From: Acanthochromis polyacanthus
Lineage: Eukaryota > Chordata > Actinopteri > Pomacentridae
Length of the DNA stretch: 64,000 nt
Assembly (NCBI RefSeq): GCF_021347895.1
Contig: NC_067122.1
Location: 37,542,215 to 37,606,214 of the forward strand
Reading direction: 5' to 3'
A model generated the notes under the pieces. The model was not told the origin of the DNA, ran no database searches, and worked only from the letters and a program-made list of their open reading frames with translations. Positions 1 through 10,663 of the stretch are shown here, piece by piece. The translations under genes were made by a program, and so were the position numbers. Each line of letters starts with the position of its first letter. Position 1 is the first letter of the stretch.

Positions 1-660
1 AATCACACAAAAAACAAACAATAGACCTTCCTCCCAGCAAACATTTTGACACATCTGTCACAATAGGAAGCACACAGGTGCATCTAATAGCGCTAATGAT
101 TGCTAAATTCCATGAAGTGTCCCAATAAGCCTCCATACTCTGGACCAGACCACTGCGGCTGAACCTCTAATTGGAACGAGGCCATTAGAATGATTAGCGG
201 TTGCACTAGCTTGCCTGCTAAAAATGTTGTCAAAAACTTTACTGTGTGGTGAAACTAAAGTACTCCACTTTTATGCAATTAAATAGCTAAAAGAGTTAAT
301 GAACATTTGCTTTTTATACTAATGCAATGCTGTGTTCCCACTGTTTAATGAAAACAACTATTCTCTTAACAATGCACGGAGGCTTTTAAAAAGCACCATT
401 TCATTTTCTGTTGACTTTACAACAATGAAGTGAGTTCTTTTCTTTCTGTCTTAGTTTATGACTAAATGACACGACGGGTAATTTAAAGTCCAGCTGACAT
501 TCAGGGACATGTTTTTTATTCATTTATTTCGCTTTGTGCACTGCATCATATCTGCTTTATTGAAATGTGGCACTGCAGCTGCTGAATTCTGTCAAAAACT
601 GGAACCAAGTGGAAAAATGAACGGATTCAACTTCTCTTTCAAGAAGTTACACCAAGGCCC
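1..660. other. Non-genic sequence; upstream part of a diverged tandem unit at its end
   Basis: No coding region or recognisable element is visible over most of this stretch. The last ~60 bases resemble the sequence that precedes TTAA in the tandem unit near 1.9 kb, so they are probably the left half of the unit into which the transposon at 661 inserted. Confidence 0.5.
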
Positions 661-1583
661 TTAAAGCTGCTGTCCGGAGTTTCCGTTTGTTTTCAATTTA
701 TGTATCATTTTTTAACAAAGCTTAAATGTGTTAGTCTAGTTCGATACTATAATATAAAGTTAGTATAACGCGATATGAAAATTTATTCCTGAGCTCCGCC
801 TTCCTCTCATAGACCCCCATGTTATTCCAAAAAGCGCCGGTCGCTGCCGACCAATCAAGTTCGAGCTTCAGCTTTGTCATGCTGTCAATCAACGGTTACG
901 CGCACAGCAAGCAAGCCCATGCAGAGGTGGGCGAGCTACGCACTACGCAACCGCGCACACATTTGTTTTGCTTGTGGAGGAGCTGAGAGAGCATCAGGGC
1001 TCAGCGACTTCCAGAAAAGTTACCAATCCCACGGCTTGTCAGGCCAAGAGACTGCAGGACGTTTTTTGGCTCGGGGTGCTCGCGTCGCTCCCCGACCACG
1101 GCCTCCATAGCCCGCCTGATGGCTTCGTTTAGATGCCCGACCTCTGGAGGAAGATGTTGGGGCGTCTGGGACATACTCTTCGTCAGAGGAGTCATGCAAT
1201 TCTGAACTCTAGATAGAAATAAATAAACAATGTAACACATATACACGCGTAAATGCACTAAGTTTGATAAACAACGTCATCGAGAGGGATACACGAGTGT
1301 AATCACATATTGAAACTTTACTCGTTCGTCCTAGCAGATTCATGTTATTTTGGTATTAGGACAAGTTAGACTCAATAGAGAATTCTAACGTAATTCCTTT
1401 ATTATTTACTAAATGTACTAAATGTAGAAGAGTGGAAAACAGCAAAACAGGCGAGATGCTGCAGCACTCCGGGCACTCCTCTCAGGTACTGCGCGCGTGC
1501 ACAAATAAAGGGGCGAAATCAGAGGGAGGGACCAACAGTGTTTTGGGAGACGCTGCGATTCAAACTCTGGACAGCAGCTTTAA
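661..1583 (-). mobile_element. Non-autonomous TTAA-target DNA transposon, copy A (piggyBac- or Kolobok-like)
   Basis: The element is flanked by TTAA on both sides. Its ends are inverted repeats: AGCTGCTGTCCGGAGTTT on the left and the complement, with one mismatch (CTCTGG for CTCCGG), on the right. A second copy lies at 5085-6010 with the same ends and about 98% identity. TTAA duplication is typical of piggyBac and Kolobok transposons; the ends do not start with the CCY usual for piggyBac, so the superfamily is unsettled. The minus strand carries one transposase-like exon (1024-1208) but no full transposase, so this is an internally deleted, non-autonomous copy. The strand given is that of the exon. 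Confidence 0.85.
1024..1208 (-). pseudogene. Hidden exon of the TTAA transposon (acidic then basic N-terminal transposase segment)
   Basis: On the minus strand a pyrimidine-rich acceptor ending TATCTAG precedes an open frame of 61 codons, which ends at a GATTG|GTAACT donor-like site. The frame has an acidic start (DSSDEEYVPDAP) followed by a basic Gly/Arg stretch (GRGRGATRAPRAKKR) and ends SWPDKPWDW. Acidic-then-basic N-termini are common in piggyBac-type transposases, where the basic part may be a nuclear-localisation or DNA-binding tail. It has no start codon of its own, so it is easily missed. The copy at 5443-5627 has a stop in this frame. The 85-codon ORF that overlaps it in another frame is probably a shadow. 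Exon status is inferred from splice-site-like borders. Confidence 0.5.
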
Positions 1584-2460
1584 AGACAAAAATGTCCACC
1601 CTGAAAATATTACATATTAATATTATTTTACACTTTCAGTTTTTGGTTGTCATTGGTTGTCAATATTTGACAACCAATGAGAGTCTCAATATCTACTAAA
1701 TACTGATTCATTTTCAGGACTTCAACCCTTTAAACACTAATTCATTTACATGATGCCATTGCTTTTTTTTTATTCTTTAAAGTTTTCATTTAAGGACTGC
1801 TAAGGGGATTTTTTTATGCATTTATTTTTATCAATCTGGTATACACCAGTGATTGGCAACATTGTCCGTCAGATAGTGTCGGATAAAAGCATTTTTAAAA
1901 AATCACACTGAGGACCTTAAGGACAAAGATATTCTAGTCAAAAAATTGCTATAAAAATATTCATTTATGCTATTTTCCAAAGTCACTGAGTAACATTTTT
2001 TTTAACTTTAGTCTAGATCGTAACTATCAAATATTCATTCATTTTCCAGTATTGAACTCTTTATATACTACTTTGTTTGGACTATGCCACAAATATTTTT
2101 GTTAAAAAAAAAAAAAACACACAAAAATGAATTGTTTTAAATATAATAAATTTTAAAAGGAATATGTTGTGAGTATCACAGTCTAAGACATGTCAGTGAT
2201 TAATTAATGACACTGACTCTGAAGTATTAGTATTTTTGGACAGTGTCAGATTAAAAATCAACATGTTCACCAAGGACAAAAATGTCCTTGTCAAAACAGT
2301 GCAATAAAATATTATTCACCTCCACTGCCCACTGCATAACATTTTAACTAACGTCAGTTGTGCTAATAACAACAAAATAGTCACTCATTCTCAGGACTTT
2401 AACCGTTTAAGCAGCAGATTTTGTTTCCAGCATAATGTTTAGAACTTGCCTGCTGTTAAC
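1584..2460. repeat. Diverged tandem array, period about 340 bp
   Basis: Two landmark strings recur in order. A GACAAAAATGTCC-like string is seen near 1585, 1921 and 2273. A GGACTTCAACCCTTTA-like string is seen near 1719, 2049 and 2395. The spacing is 330-352 bp. Copies have diverged strongly, so the array is old. The transposon at 661-1583 interrupts the first unit. Confidence 0.6.
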
Positions 2461-2989
2461 TGATCATATGATACAATTTTAAACTTAGTGGTTGGATGTT
2501 TTTTTTTTAATTCATGCAGGAATGTTATCAAAGCATCAGAAAAAGAGCAAACAACTGCTTACATTCAGTCATTGCATCATTTCTGATGGCTGAAAACTTT
2601 AAAAAAAAGTTGTGGCAGAAATCACAGCAACATAGAATGTGTCCATTTAATACAGATGTACCCAGAAACAAAATGACCTTGCGCTTAGCACAGGCGTGTG
2701 TCATGCATGTGTACGTTATGTACGGATACTGAATCATGTGACCTAAATATGTAGTGGCAAGAATTGATGGGAAATTGGAAACACCCCCACAATTTAATCA
2801 ATGATATCATTTTTGACAGATAAGTCCAGTTAAGTCCACACCGGTCAATTTGTAGTAGGATCCCAATCATGTGATCATCAGCAGGCAGCTGACGTAGTGT
2901 TCACTTGTTGTCATGGTTACAGTGATGTCGTGCTGCTATCTTGCAATGATACAGAAGTCTTTAAGGAATTTGTGGATCCAGACTATAAG

Positions 2990-3180
2990 GTGCATCACTG
3001 CCAAAATCTAATCATTTGGTCCTTGTGTCATTTCCGACCTTCCCTGAAAATTTCATCCAGATCCATTAATCCATTTTTGAGTAACATAACAGACAGATAG
3101 ACGGACAGACACACAAACAGATGAGCAAACATACGCCGATTGTCATATAATTCCACCATGTTCCTTGGCAGAATTAAAAA
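2990..3180. repeat. Diverged interspersed repeat (CAAAATCTAATC ... ACAGACAGACGG type)
   Basis: The segment has a pattern familiar from fish genomes: a CCAAAATCTAATCATTTG start, a CCTGAAAATTTCATCCAGAT middle, a run of GACAGACA words and an end resembling CGCCGATTGTC...CCACC. A related, more degraded copy lies at 4020-4225. No coding content is seen. The family name is not assigned. Confidence 0.5.
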
Positions 3181-4019
3181 CAGACCTTGAACAGCAACAA
3201 ACATTAAAGCCTTCTTATCCAACACCTGCACTTAAACTTGTTGAAGGAGTCACCAGGCAAACAATCACTAGAGAGAAGTTCACTGCTGATGCCAGTCTGT
3301 TGGCTGCTGAGCTAATTAGCTGCAGCACATTAAAGGTTATGTAAATGCACCTGCAAATGCCACTTTGGTCAAGTAGGTTTGTGTTTCATGCTCTGCAGTT
3401 GAACAAACAGTCTGCTCATAGCTTGTCAGCTACAGTAAGTTAGTGTTTTTCTTCTTTTCCTTCCCCTGCTGCAGCTGTCAGTCTGAATGGACACTGACGC
3501 TGAACAGCCCCTCCAGCCAGCTGAGAGCAAATCGAGTCTTTCTGACATTTTTCCCTAAAATGGTTGTCTCTTCTTTTTCAATGTAAAACAACAATAACAG
3601 GCACATTTTTAAAAAAGCATTGTATACACAGCAATGATGTCTGTTTATACTTTAAGCCAATTTTAAAATCAAGAGATATGAATCACATTTTACAGCAATT
3701 TCTTCAAATGGAAAAGATACAGCTGTGACTCTTATGGAAATGACATATTTCCCTTCTTAGCACCTGTACTAGCTTCATGTTGGTTTTAAACGTGTAATAG
3801 TAGAATAATTAATGACCAAATCAGTCTTTTAACGCACTTTTAACGCACTAGCTGCTTTTTCCTCCTCCACCAAGGAGGAGGAAAAAAAATGGTATCCCAT
3901 CCCTTTAGTCACACAGCCGGTAAGGATTAAGAATCTCTTCATTTCAAAACACAGTTAAAGCATAAGACATGGCAATAAGATCCAGCAGCCAAATATGACA
4001 ATAGAAAGCAACTGCTGTT
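3181..4019. other. Non-genic sequence
   Basis: No gene or structured element was recognised. A short CCTCCTCC/GGAGGAGG hairpin is present at about 3860-3890. Confidence 0.4.
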
Positions 4020-4225
4020 GAAGGGCACTCAGAAAATGCAGACCCTCGCCAAGGCCAATGTATGGTCGATTATCAAGAAAGTGATCCAGATTTGCACCAA
4101 AATGTATTTAATTCTTCCTCTACTTCACTTATCTGTCAAATTTCATGAAATACAACTTATTTGTTTTACAATAAACTTGTTTAAAGACAGGAAAACACAT
4201 GGCAGTGAAAATATAACCTGATAGA
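4020..4225. repeat. Degraded interspersed repeat related to 2990-3180
   Basis: It shares the layout of that family: TGCACCAAAATGTA, then TCTGTCAAATTTCATGAAAT, then GCAGTGAAAATATAACCT at the end. It is heavily diverged and has no coding content. Confidence 0.4.
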
Positions 4226-4303
4226 CGTAATAATCGCTTCATTCTTTTTATTTAAACTGTTCATTTTACTTTAAACTCAATCACTTGCCTTTTTTTTTAA
4301 TTA

Positions 4304-4871
4304 CAGTGAACCCTCGTTTATCACGGGGGTTATGTTCCAAAAAGAACCCGCGATAGGTGAAATCCGTGAAGTAGTCAGCTTTATTTTTTACAGTTATTAT
4401 ACAATACTGCACTTGGGGGAGCGCTGCAGCCAGGTGGACGCCGCGGCGGTACTCTTGCCTCAGAGAGCGGGCCGCTGAATCAATTGGAGCAGTCGGGGGT
4501 GGGGAAGGCTCGCGCCTGCGCTCTTCTCCTGGGGAGCGCGGCTGCGGTGGCCAGAGACGGCTGGGGACCACGTCCACTGTCCGGTTGACGGCGGGGGGAA
4601 AGAAGGCTGCTCTGTCGGCTCCGTCTTTCAGGGTGTCTCACTACATGGAGACCAAGGAGAGAAATGATCCAGCGCTCCACAGCAGGCAGCGCTGGCCTGT
4701 ACGGCAGAGGAGACGAGGCGCGGAGACTGTTCTCGTTGGTCAGTTCCTTAGCCAATCAGGATGCAGAACACAATGCACCGTTTAAAAAAAGCATAAAAAA
4801 AACTGCCCTAAAAAAATCCGTGAAACAGCGAAGCCGTGAAAAGTGAACCGCGTTATAGCGAGGGTTCACTG
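4304..4871. mobile_element. Non-autonomous pogo/Tigger-like (Tc1-mariner superfamily) element
   Basis: The left end CAGTGAACCCTCGTTTATC and the complement of the right end, CAGTGAACCCTCGCTATAAC, form terminal inverted repeats flanked by TA (4302-4303 and 4872-4873). The CAGT start, TA duplication and CGCGG-rich subterminal sequence are typical of pogo/Tigger-derived elements. The interior (4430-4750) is GC-rich, and the small ORFs there overlap one another in several frames with no transposase motif. It is a 568-bp non-autonomous copy. Confidence 0.8.
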
Positions 4872-5012
4872 TATTTCATTGTCATAAACTGAAATTTCAA
4901 AGAAAGTCACAGAAGTCAATCATAAGGAGCCCTGCCTCCCTAAAATCACATTCCTTTCTAACTAAGCTAATTATCTTTTCCTATTTATTGCTTTTCAACT
5001 GTTGCTCCTTTT

Positions 5013-5084
5013 CATCCATCCATTATCTATACACTGCCTAATCCTCATGAGGATCGCAGGGGGCTGGAGTCTATCCCAGCTGAC
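5013..5084 (-). mobile_element. Fragment of tRNA-headed SINE (3' end only)
   Basis: It matches the low-coordinate part (the SINE 3' end in minus orientation) of the copies at 17.8, 24.9, 30.4, 30.7, 34.2 and 61.9 kb: a CATCCATCC tail, CTATACAC, CCTCATGAGGATCGCAGG and TATCCCAGCTGAC. It stops exactly at the TTAA of the following transposon, and the missing part does not reappear beyond it. Confidence 0.8.
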
Positions 5085-6010
5085 TTAAAGCTGCTGTCCG
5101 GAGTTTCCGTTTGTTTTCAATTTATGTATCATTTTTTAACAAAGCTTAAATGTGTTAGTCTAGTTCGATACTATAATATAAAGTTAGTATAACGCGATAT
5201 GAAAATTTATTCCTGAGCTCCGCCTTCCTCTCATAGACCCCCATGTTATTCCAAAAAGCGCCGGTCGCTGCCGACCAATCAAGTTCGAGCTTCAGCTTTG
5301 TCATGCTGTCAATCAACGGTTACGCGCACAGCAAGCAAGCCCATGCAGAGGTGGGCGAGCTACGCACTACGCAACCGCGCGCACATTTGTTTTGCTTGTG
5401 GAGGAGAGAGCATCAGGGCTCAGCAACTTCCAGAAAAGTTACCAATCCCACGGCTTGTCAGGCCAAGAGACTGCAGGACGTTTTTTGGCTCGGGGTGCTC
5501 GCGTCGCTCCCCGACCACGGCCTCCATAGCCCGCCTGACGGCTTCATTTAGATGCCCGACCTCTGGAGGAAGATGTTGGGGCGTCTGGGACATGCTCTTT
5601 GTCAGAGGAGTCATGCAATTCTGAACTCTAGATAGAAATAAATAAACAATGTAACACATATACACGCGTAAATGCACTAAGTTTGATAAACAACGTCATC
5701 GAGAGGGATACACGAGTGTAATCACATATTGAAACTTTACTCGTTCGTCCTAGCAGATTCATGTTATTTTGGTATTAGGACAAGTTAGACTCAATACAGC
5801 ATTCTAACGTAATTCCTTTATTATTTACTAAATGTACTAAATGTAGAAGAGGGGAAAACAGCAAAACAGGCCATATGCTGCAGCACTCCGGGCACTTCTC
5901 TCATGTACTGCGCGCGTGCACAAATAAAGGGGCGAAATCAGAGGGAGGGACGGTGGGACCAATAGCGTTTTGGGAGACGCTGCGATTCAAACTCCGGACA
6001 GCAGCTTTAA
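5085..6010 (-). mobile_element. Non-autonomous TTAA-target DNA transposon, copy B
   Basis: It has the same termini as copy A (here a perfect 18-base inverted match) and TTAA at both ends (5085-5088, 6007-6010). Relative to copy A it lacks 5 bases near 5405, has 8 extra bases near 5950 and differs by roughly 17 substitutions. Its right TTAA overlaps the TTA target duplication of the Harbinger-like element that follows, so one inserted at the edge of the other. Confidence 0.85.
5443..5627 (-). pseudogene. Hidden transposase-like exon of copy B, with a nonsense codon
   Basis: It is the same exon-like segment as 1024-1208, with the same TATCTAG acceptor and GTAACT donor. A substitution in the RASKR part gives RASK-stop, and the acidic part reads DSSDKEHVPDA, so this copy is degraded while copy A is open. 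The comparison supports the 61-codon frame as the ancestral one. Confidence 0.5.
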
Positions 6011-6529
6011 GCTTGATTTATGCTTCCCGCATCCGTGAGGTCCGTGCAGGTCCGTGCAGACAAATTACGTCATTTTAGGACTCATGCCTCCTCAAGCGGC
6101 TGTTCTCATGTGGAAAATTACCGCATCGTGCACCTCCACATTTTTCTGACTACGCGGACGAAGCTGTGCGATTAAACATGGCAGAGGACCAAGACCTACT
6201 CGTAGCTGACGTCTAGAAATACAGGCACTTATACGATTCATCACACAGAGAGCACCGTGACAACTGGGTTATGAACAATTCATGGTGTGACTTCAAATCT
6301 AACTGCTGAAATGCAACTAATCGGTAAAATGCCATGTTGTAAGTGGTGTAAATAATGGTAAACTTCTTTTACTCTAGTTTAGTACTGGAGTAGACCAGGT
6401 AGACATGTGTTTGCGATACACTGCCCCCTACAGTTTGGGAACAGACGCCACACAGAGTATAAAGTCACACATGGTCTCTCGCGCGGATTTCCGTGCAGCT
6501 CATTCGTGTGAGAAAGCATAACCCAGCCT
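6010..6529 (+). mobile_element. Non-autonomous PIF/Harbinger-like element
   Basis: The left end reads AGCTTGATTTATGCTTCC and the complement of the right end reads AGGCTGGGTTATGCTTTC. They are flanked by TTA (6007-6009, 6530-6532), the three-base target typical of PIF/Harbinger. It contains a broken MADF-domain reading frame (6178-6310), as expected of a deleted Harbinger whose autonomous relatives encode a transposase and a Myb/MADF partner. Confidence 0.75.
6178..6310 (+). pseudogene. MADF/Myb-SANT-like ORF remnant of the Harbinger-like element
   Basis: From the ATG at 6178 the frame reads MAEDQDLLVADV, then a TAG stop (6214), then KYRHLYDSSHREHRDNW and VMNNSWCDF before a second stop. The K-Y-x-x-L-Y-D-x-S...H-R-D...N-N-S-W spacing is the signature of MADF domains, which in Harbinger transposons form the DNA-binding partner protein. 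The stop in the first helix and the loss of everything beyond about 40 codons make it non-functional. Confidence 0.65.
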
Positions 6530-6532
6530 TTA

Positions 6533-8763
6533 CAGTATGCCACCACATGCACTAAATCATAAAATATTTGGCTGCAAGACTAAAACATGCATTAATCTTA
6601 TAAAATGTTGACACCCCTTCCATGGAGTTAAACAATGAGAATAAATGCAGACAAAAAAGAAATACAGTATGCCACCACAGCCTTTTCAACCTTGTGGCAC
6701 CTCGAAAATGGAAATATCTCTTACCACATCATACTGTTACCATACAAGGAGAAAGTGTGTTTCTTCTATTAGAACAAACCTGAGACTCAAGCTCAGTTTT
6801 ATAGGAACACAGTGTTTGGAGACAGGGGTTGCAGTAAGATGATCTAGGGTCAAATATCTTTGAGATCTTGATGTACATATGCAAGAGATAGATGTAGTGT
6901 GAAAGGAAAGAGCATTTTTTTCTCGGAACCAAGTTTTAAGAGCTCCTTGTGTAGGAGTCCGCGCCTCCAACTTACAAAACTGAAAAAAGGTAATTACATT
7001 GACTGTTTTTTTTTTCTTATTTCAACAATCATTGCACAAGCTAGAAGCTGGATGTTTAACCAGCAGTAAAACAAGATAATTAGTCATAATGTGTAAAGTT
7101 GTTGTCCTAAATCTGTATTTACAGTGCATTTAGCATTTCCTAAAACCAGTGTAGTGCTATTTAGCAAATATTATGAGACAATCCATTTTAAAAATGTGTG
7201 ATTAATTAGCCGTATTTGCTAATGAAAATACTAAAAATACAAGTCATAACATCTGAAGACTTAAAAACAACACAGTAAGGCCAAATATAACCTAAACTTG
7301 CACATTTGCTTTTTCCTGACCTCTCAGGCTACAGCCAGCCTCCTGTCCAACAGGAGGATAACAGCTATAAGGTTACACTACAAAAGAAATGCTAAAGTGA
7401 GCTGTTGTCTTCATGTAAAGGTGGTAGGGCAGACGGTGTCTGATGGACAACAGCATGAAAAATCAGTGTGAGGCAGTAATATGTGGGAAGCATTGTAAGG
7501 TTTTTCTGGAAAAGTCAAAATATAAAGAAAGTGAGAGAATTGAAATCCTAGTGGAGCTTAAACTCAAAATCTTACATGTCTGAGACACAAACACAAAGAA
7601 AATCATTGCAGGATACTTTCTATTATCGGTTTCCTCCTCCGAACACTGACGTCAGAGTCGGCTACAGAATAGGCTTTTAGCTGCTGGAGACTCAGTGTCC
7701 TGCTAAAGAAACACTTCAGCAACCAAGACCAATGTCAAAGATTAATTTGACAATTAACTGAGCTTTTTAAATGGGTAATTAGAGAGAACAGCATATATTT
7801 AATTTAGGTGGGAGTAGACAGCCTGTACTAACTTGCCTAAAACTATCCGAGGAAGATATAATAAAAGATGGAATTGAAACGACAGGCCAAGGGTGTGTTA
7901 AATGAACACAACACAAAAGAGCTGAAGACGTTTCCTACACTTGCACACAGGCCCTGTAGCATCACAGAGATAGAAGAGTAGGATATGCGGGGGTTGTTTT
8001 TGATCCACTTTCTGAACCTTTTAGTCTGAAAAACAGAGGCCTAATGCAACTGCTAAAGGCTGTGTGTGTCTGTGTCTGTGTGTATTTGTGTGTATGTGTT
8101 CTTTTAATCTGTACAATGATGGCTTGGCAAATGAGAACACCTACCTTTAAATGAAAAAGGGGTTTCACATGTTATGTAAATGCATTAACCCTCTGAACCC
8201 CAAAACTCACCGATGAGTTTGAAAGGCAAGTTGTCTTTACAAAATGGAACCGTTTATCAGAGCATGGAAGTATAAAAACAGAGAGAATCATCATAATTTG
8301 AACTTTCTGATGGTCCTTGAACTACTCATCTGTGATGTGCTCTTTGGTTGGAAATCCCCCGTGGTGTTTTGATCATTGTGACTTCCCAGATAGAGACTTT
8401 GGGGATAAGCTGTCATTTATCCTCGTCACTGTGGAAAACGACAACTACCCCCAAGCAGCAACCTACAAAACTGGCAAGTTTTACGATGGATGTGCAGTAA
8501 GGTAGCCTTACTTTGGTTCTTTCGGTGAATTTGTGATTTCAATGACAGTGTTCGCCTAACTGTTTGCAAATATTCCATTAAAACGATTTCCCGAACACTA
8601 TTTTGCAGTGGCACTGTCACGGCATTCTGGATGAGGGCCACAAAGAGCTTTTTGTTGTTTTTTTGCCCCTTTAGCAGAATAATAATGAGGTGCAGTCAGA
8701 CTAATCTACACAGCGTTGTCTCATAACTTGAGAATGGCCTGACTGCATTAGAGTATGCTTTTA
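6533..8763. other. Non-genic sequence with minor repeats
   Basis: No gene is recognised. A 16-base string ACAGTATGCCACCACA occurs twice (6534 and 6664). A TG-rich stretch lies at 8060-8100. A TTAACCCTCTGAACCCC string at about 8188 looks like one end of a TTAA-target element whose other end I did not find. Confidence 0.4.
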
Positions 8764-8911
8764 CACTGCTGTTCAAATGTTTGGGGTCACCCAGGCATTA
8801 ACAATGTCTAGTATGTATTTCTAATTCATCTAATGTCATTTTCATTGAAAAAAAGCTTTCTTTCAAAAATTAGGACATTTCTAAGCAACTCCAAATTTTT
8901 GAACAGTAGTT
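8764..8911. mobile_element. Short Tc1-type MITE
   Basis: The left end CACTGCTGTTCAAATGTTTG and the right end ...TTTTTGAACAGTAGTT are inverted repeats flanked by TA. At 148 bp with no coding capacity it is a miniature Tc1/mariner derivative. A fragment of the same family is at 54005-54069. Confidence 0.75.
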
Positions 8912-9163
8912 TATATTAAATGTTCTTAATTTTTTTTAATTTAACCTTTATTTAACCAGGTAAATGACCCATTGAGATCGAGACCTCTTTTCGCAAGGGT
9001 GACCTGGCCAAGAGAGGCAGCAGCAAACGTCAAAGTAAACAAAACAGACAGATAACAACATACATTAAAATATTAAATACAAGTAATTAGATACATAAAA
9101 TACAGGAGTCATATTTACAATAATAACTTAAGAACACAGGCACTGTTCAAAGGATTTACATTG

Positions 9164-10663
9164 TCAATACCTTAAAATAGAGCAGAAAGCCTCCAATGAA
9201 ACAAATTTTGACAACTTCAATTTGGATTGGAGGGCATTCCAAGCAGAGGGAGCCGAGTAACTGAAAGCTTTTTACCCATTTCAGTTCGAACACAATGAAC
9301 AGAGAGATGTAAAATGTCATAAGATCATAGGGCATAACAGCTTCTAGTTCTCTGAAGAAGAGTGCATAAATAAGTGGGACCCACACCAAGAAGTGCATTG
9401 TAAACCAGAGTCATCCAGTGTGTATATCGCCTTACATTCAAGGAAGGCATGCCAGCTTTAGCGTACAATTCACAGTGGTGGGTGAGGCGGCTACAGCCAG
9501 TGACAAACCTCAGAGCACAGTGGTAGACCAGAGTCAAGGACTGTAGGCAACTGGTTGAAGCACACATAAACACAACATCGCCATAATCAAGTATCAGCAG
9601 AAAAGTAGCTGACATCAGAAGCTTCCGAGCTCTGAGGGAAAAACAAGACTTGTTTCTATAGCTGTAACCGAGCTTCACCTTTAATTTAGAGATAGTCCAT
9701 ATCAAGTTTTTGATATGGACTTTAAAGGAAAGGTCCTCATCAATAGTTAATCCCAGGTACTTGTAGCTGGTGACCAACTCTAAAATTTTTCCATGGGCAG
9801 TTCTAATTGAGGGGATACCCTCAGAGTGAACAGAAAAATTTGAAAAATGCATCAGTTTGGATTTTTCTGCACTTAAAACCATTTTCAACTTCTCCAGATG
9901 AATCTGCACGGCATCAAAGGCAGACTGCAAGAATTCAAATGCCTGTGCAATCGTATGTGAACAGCAGTAAATTACAGAAGCATCCACATAAAGACAATAT
10001 GAGACATTTGGCAAGTTTGCACACAGATCATTAATGTAGACTGTAAACAGAATGGGTCCTAAGACTGAGCCTTGAGGTACACCTTTTGTGGCCTCAAGAA
10101 AGGTAGAACTAACTCCAGCCATTTGAACACACTGTGTCCTACTTGCCAAATAATCATCAAACCAAGAGGCGGCTTGTTTGGAGTTGCCAATCTTGAGGAG
10201 AATTTCTAGCAGAAGACTGTGATCCACAGTATCAAATGCCTTAGATAGGACGAGGAACTGAGCAACACAAAACCTTTTTGAGTCAAATGCCTCAAACACA
10301 TCATTTAAAACTTTAAGAGCAGTAGTTGTAGTGCTGTGCTGCTTCCTAAAACCTGACTGAAGGGGGTCTAAAATGTTGTTGACTTCTAAAAATTCCTTCA
10401 GTTGATCACAAACCAATTTTTCAAATACTTTGGCGAGAATACATAATTTGGCGAGAATACATAATTTGGAAATAGGCCTGTAATTATTCACAACTGAGGG
10501 ATCACCTCCTTTTAGCAGTGGGAGGACAAAAGCGGATTTCCAAACTTTAGGAAGTTTGTTGATCCTGAGGCTTAGATTAAAAATACAAGTTAAAGGCTCA
10601 GCAATGAAGTCAGCAGCCAGTATCAGAAAAAATGGATCCAAACCATCAGGACCAGCTGATTTT
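9164..10663 (-). pseudogene. LINE reverse transcriptase domain and C-terminal tail, catalytically dead
   Basis: The longest open piece (9325-10641, 438 codons) covers the RT fingers and palm. It shows SAGPDGLDPFFL at the junction, NNYRPIS near residues 52-58, LQSGFRKQHSTTTT, motif A, motif B GVPQGSVLGP (187-196) and motif C (218-221). Motif A reads FLVLSKAFDTVDH, so the catalytic Asp is Val (131). Motif C reads YVDA where YADD is expected. An 18-bp tandem duplication at 10433-10468 doubles the residues LCILAK. After the stop at 9325 the C-terminal tail continues in another frame (SYSAPSAWNALQ) to a stop at 9164-9166. In life this enzyme would copy the LINE RNA into the genome. Confidence 0.9.

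Noticed and set aside
1001..1258. 85-codon ORF conserved in both TTAA elements
   Set aside because: Its conservation follows from the recent origin of the copies; the overlapping exon-like frame with splice-type borders is the better candidate.
4281..4846. Overlapping ORFs of 60-98 codons in the pogo-like element
   Set aside because: They arise from GC-rich sequence, overlap on both strands and carry no transposase motif.
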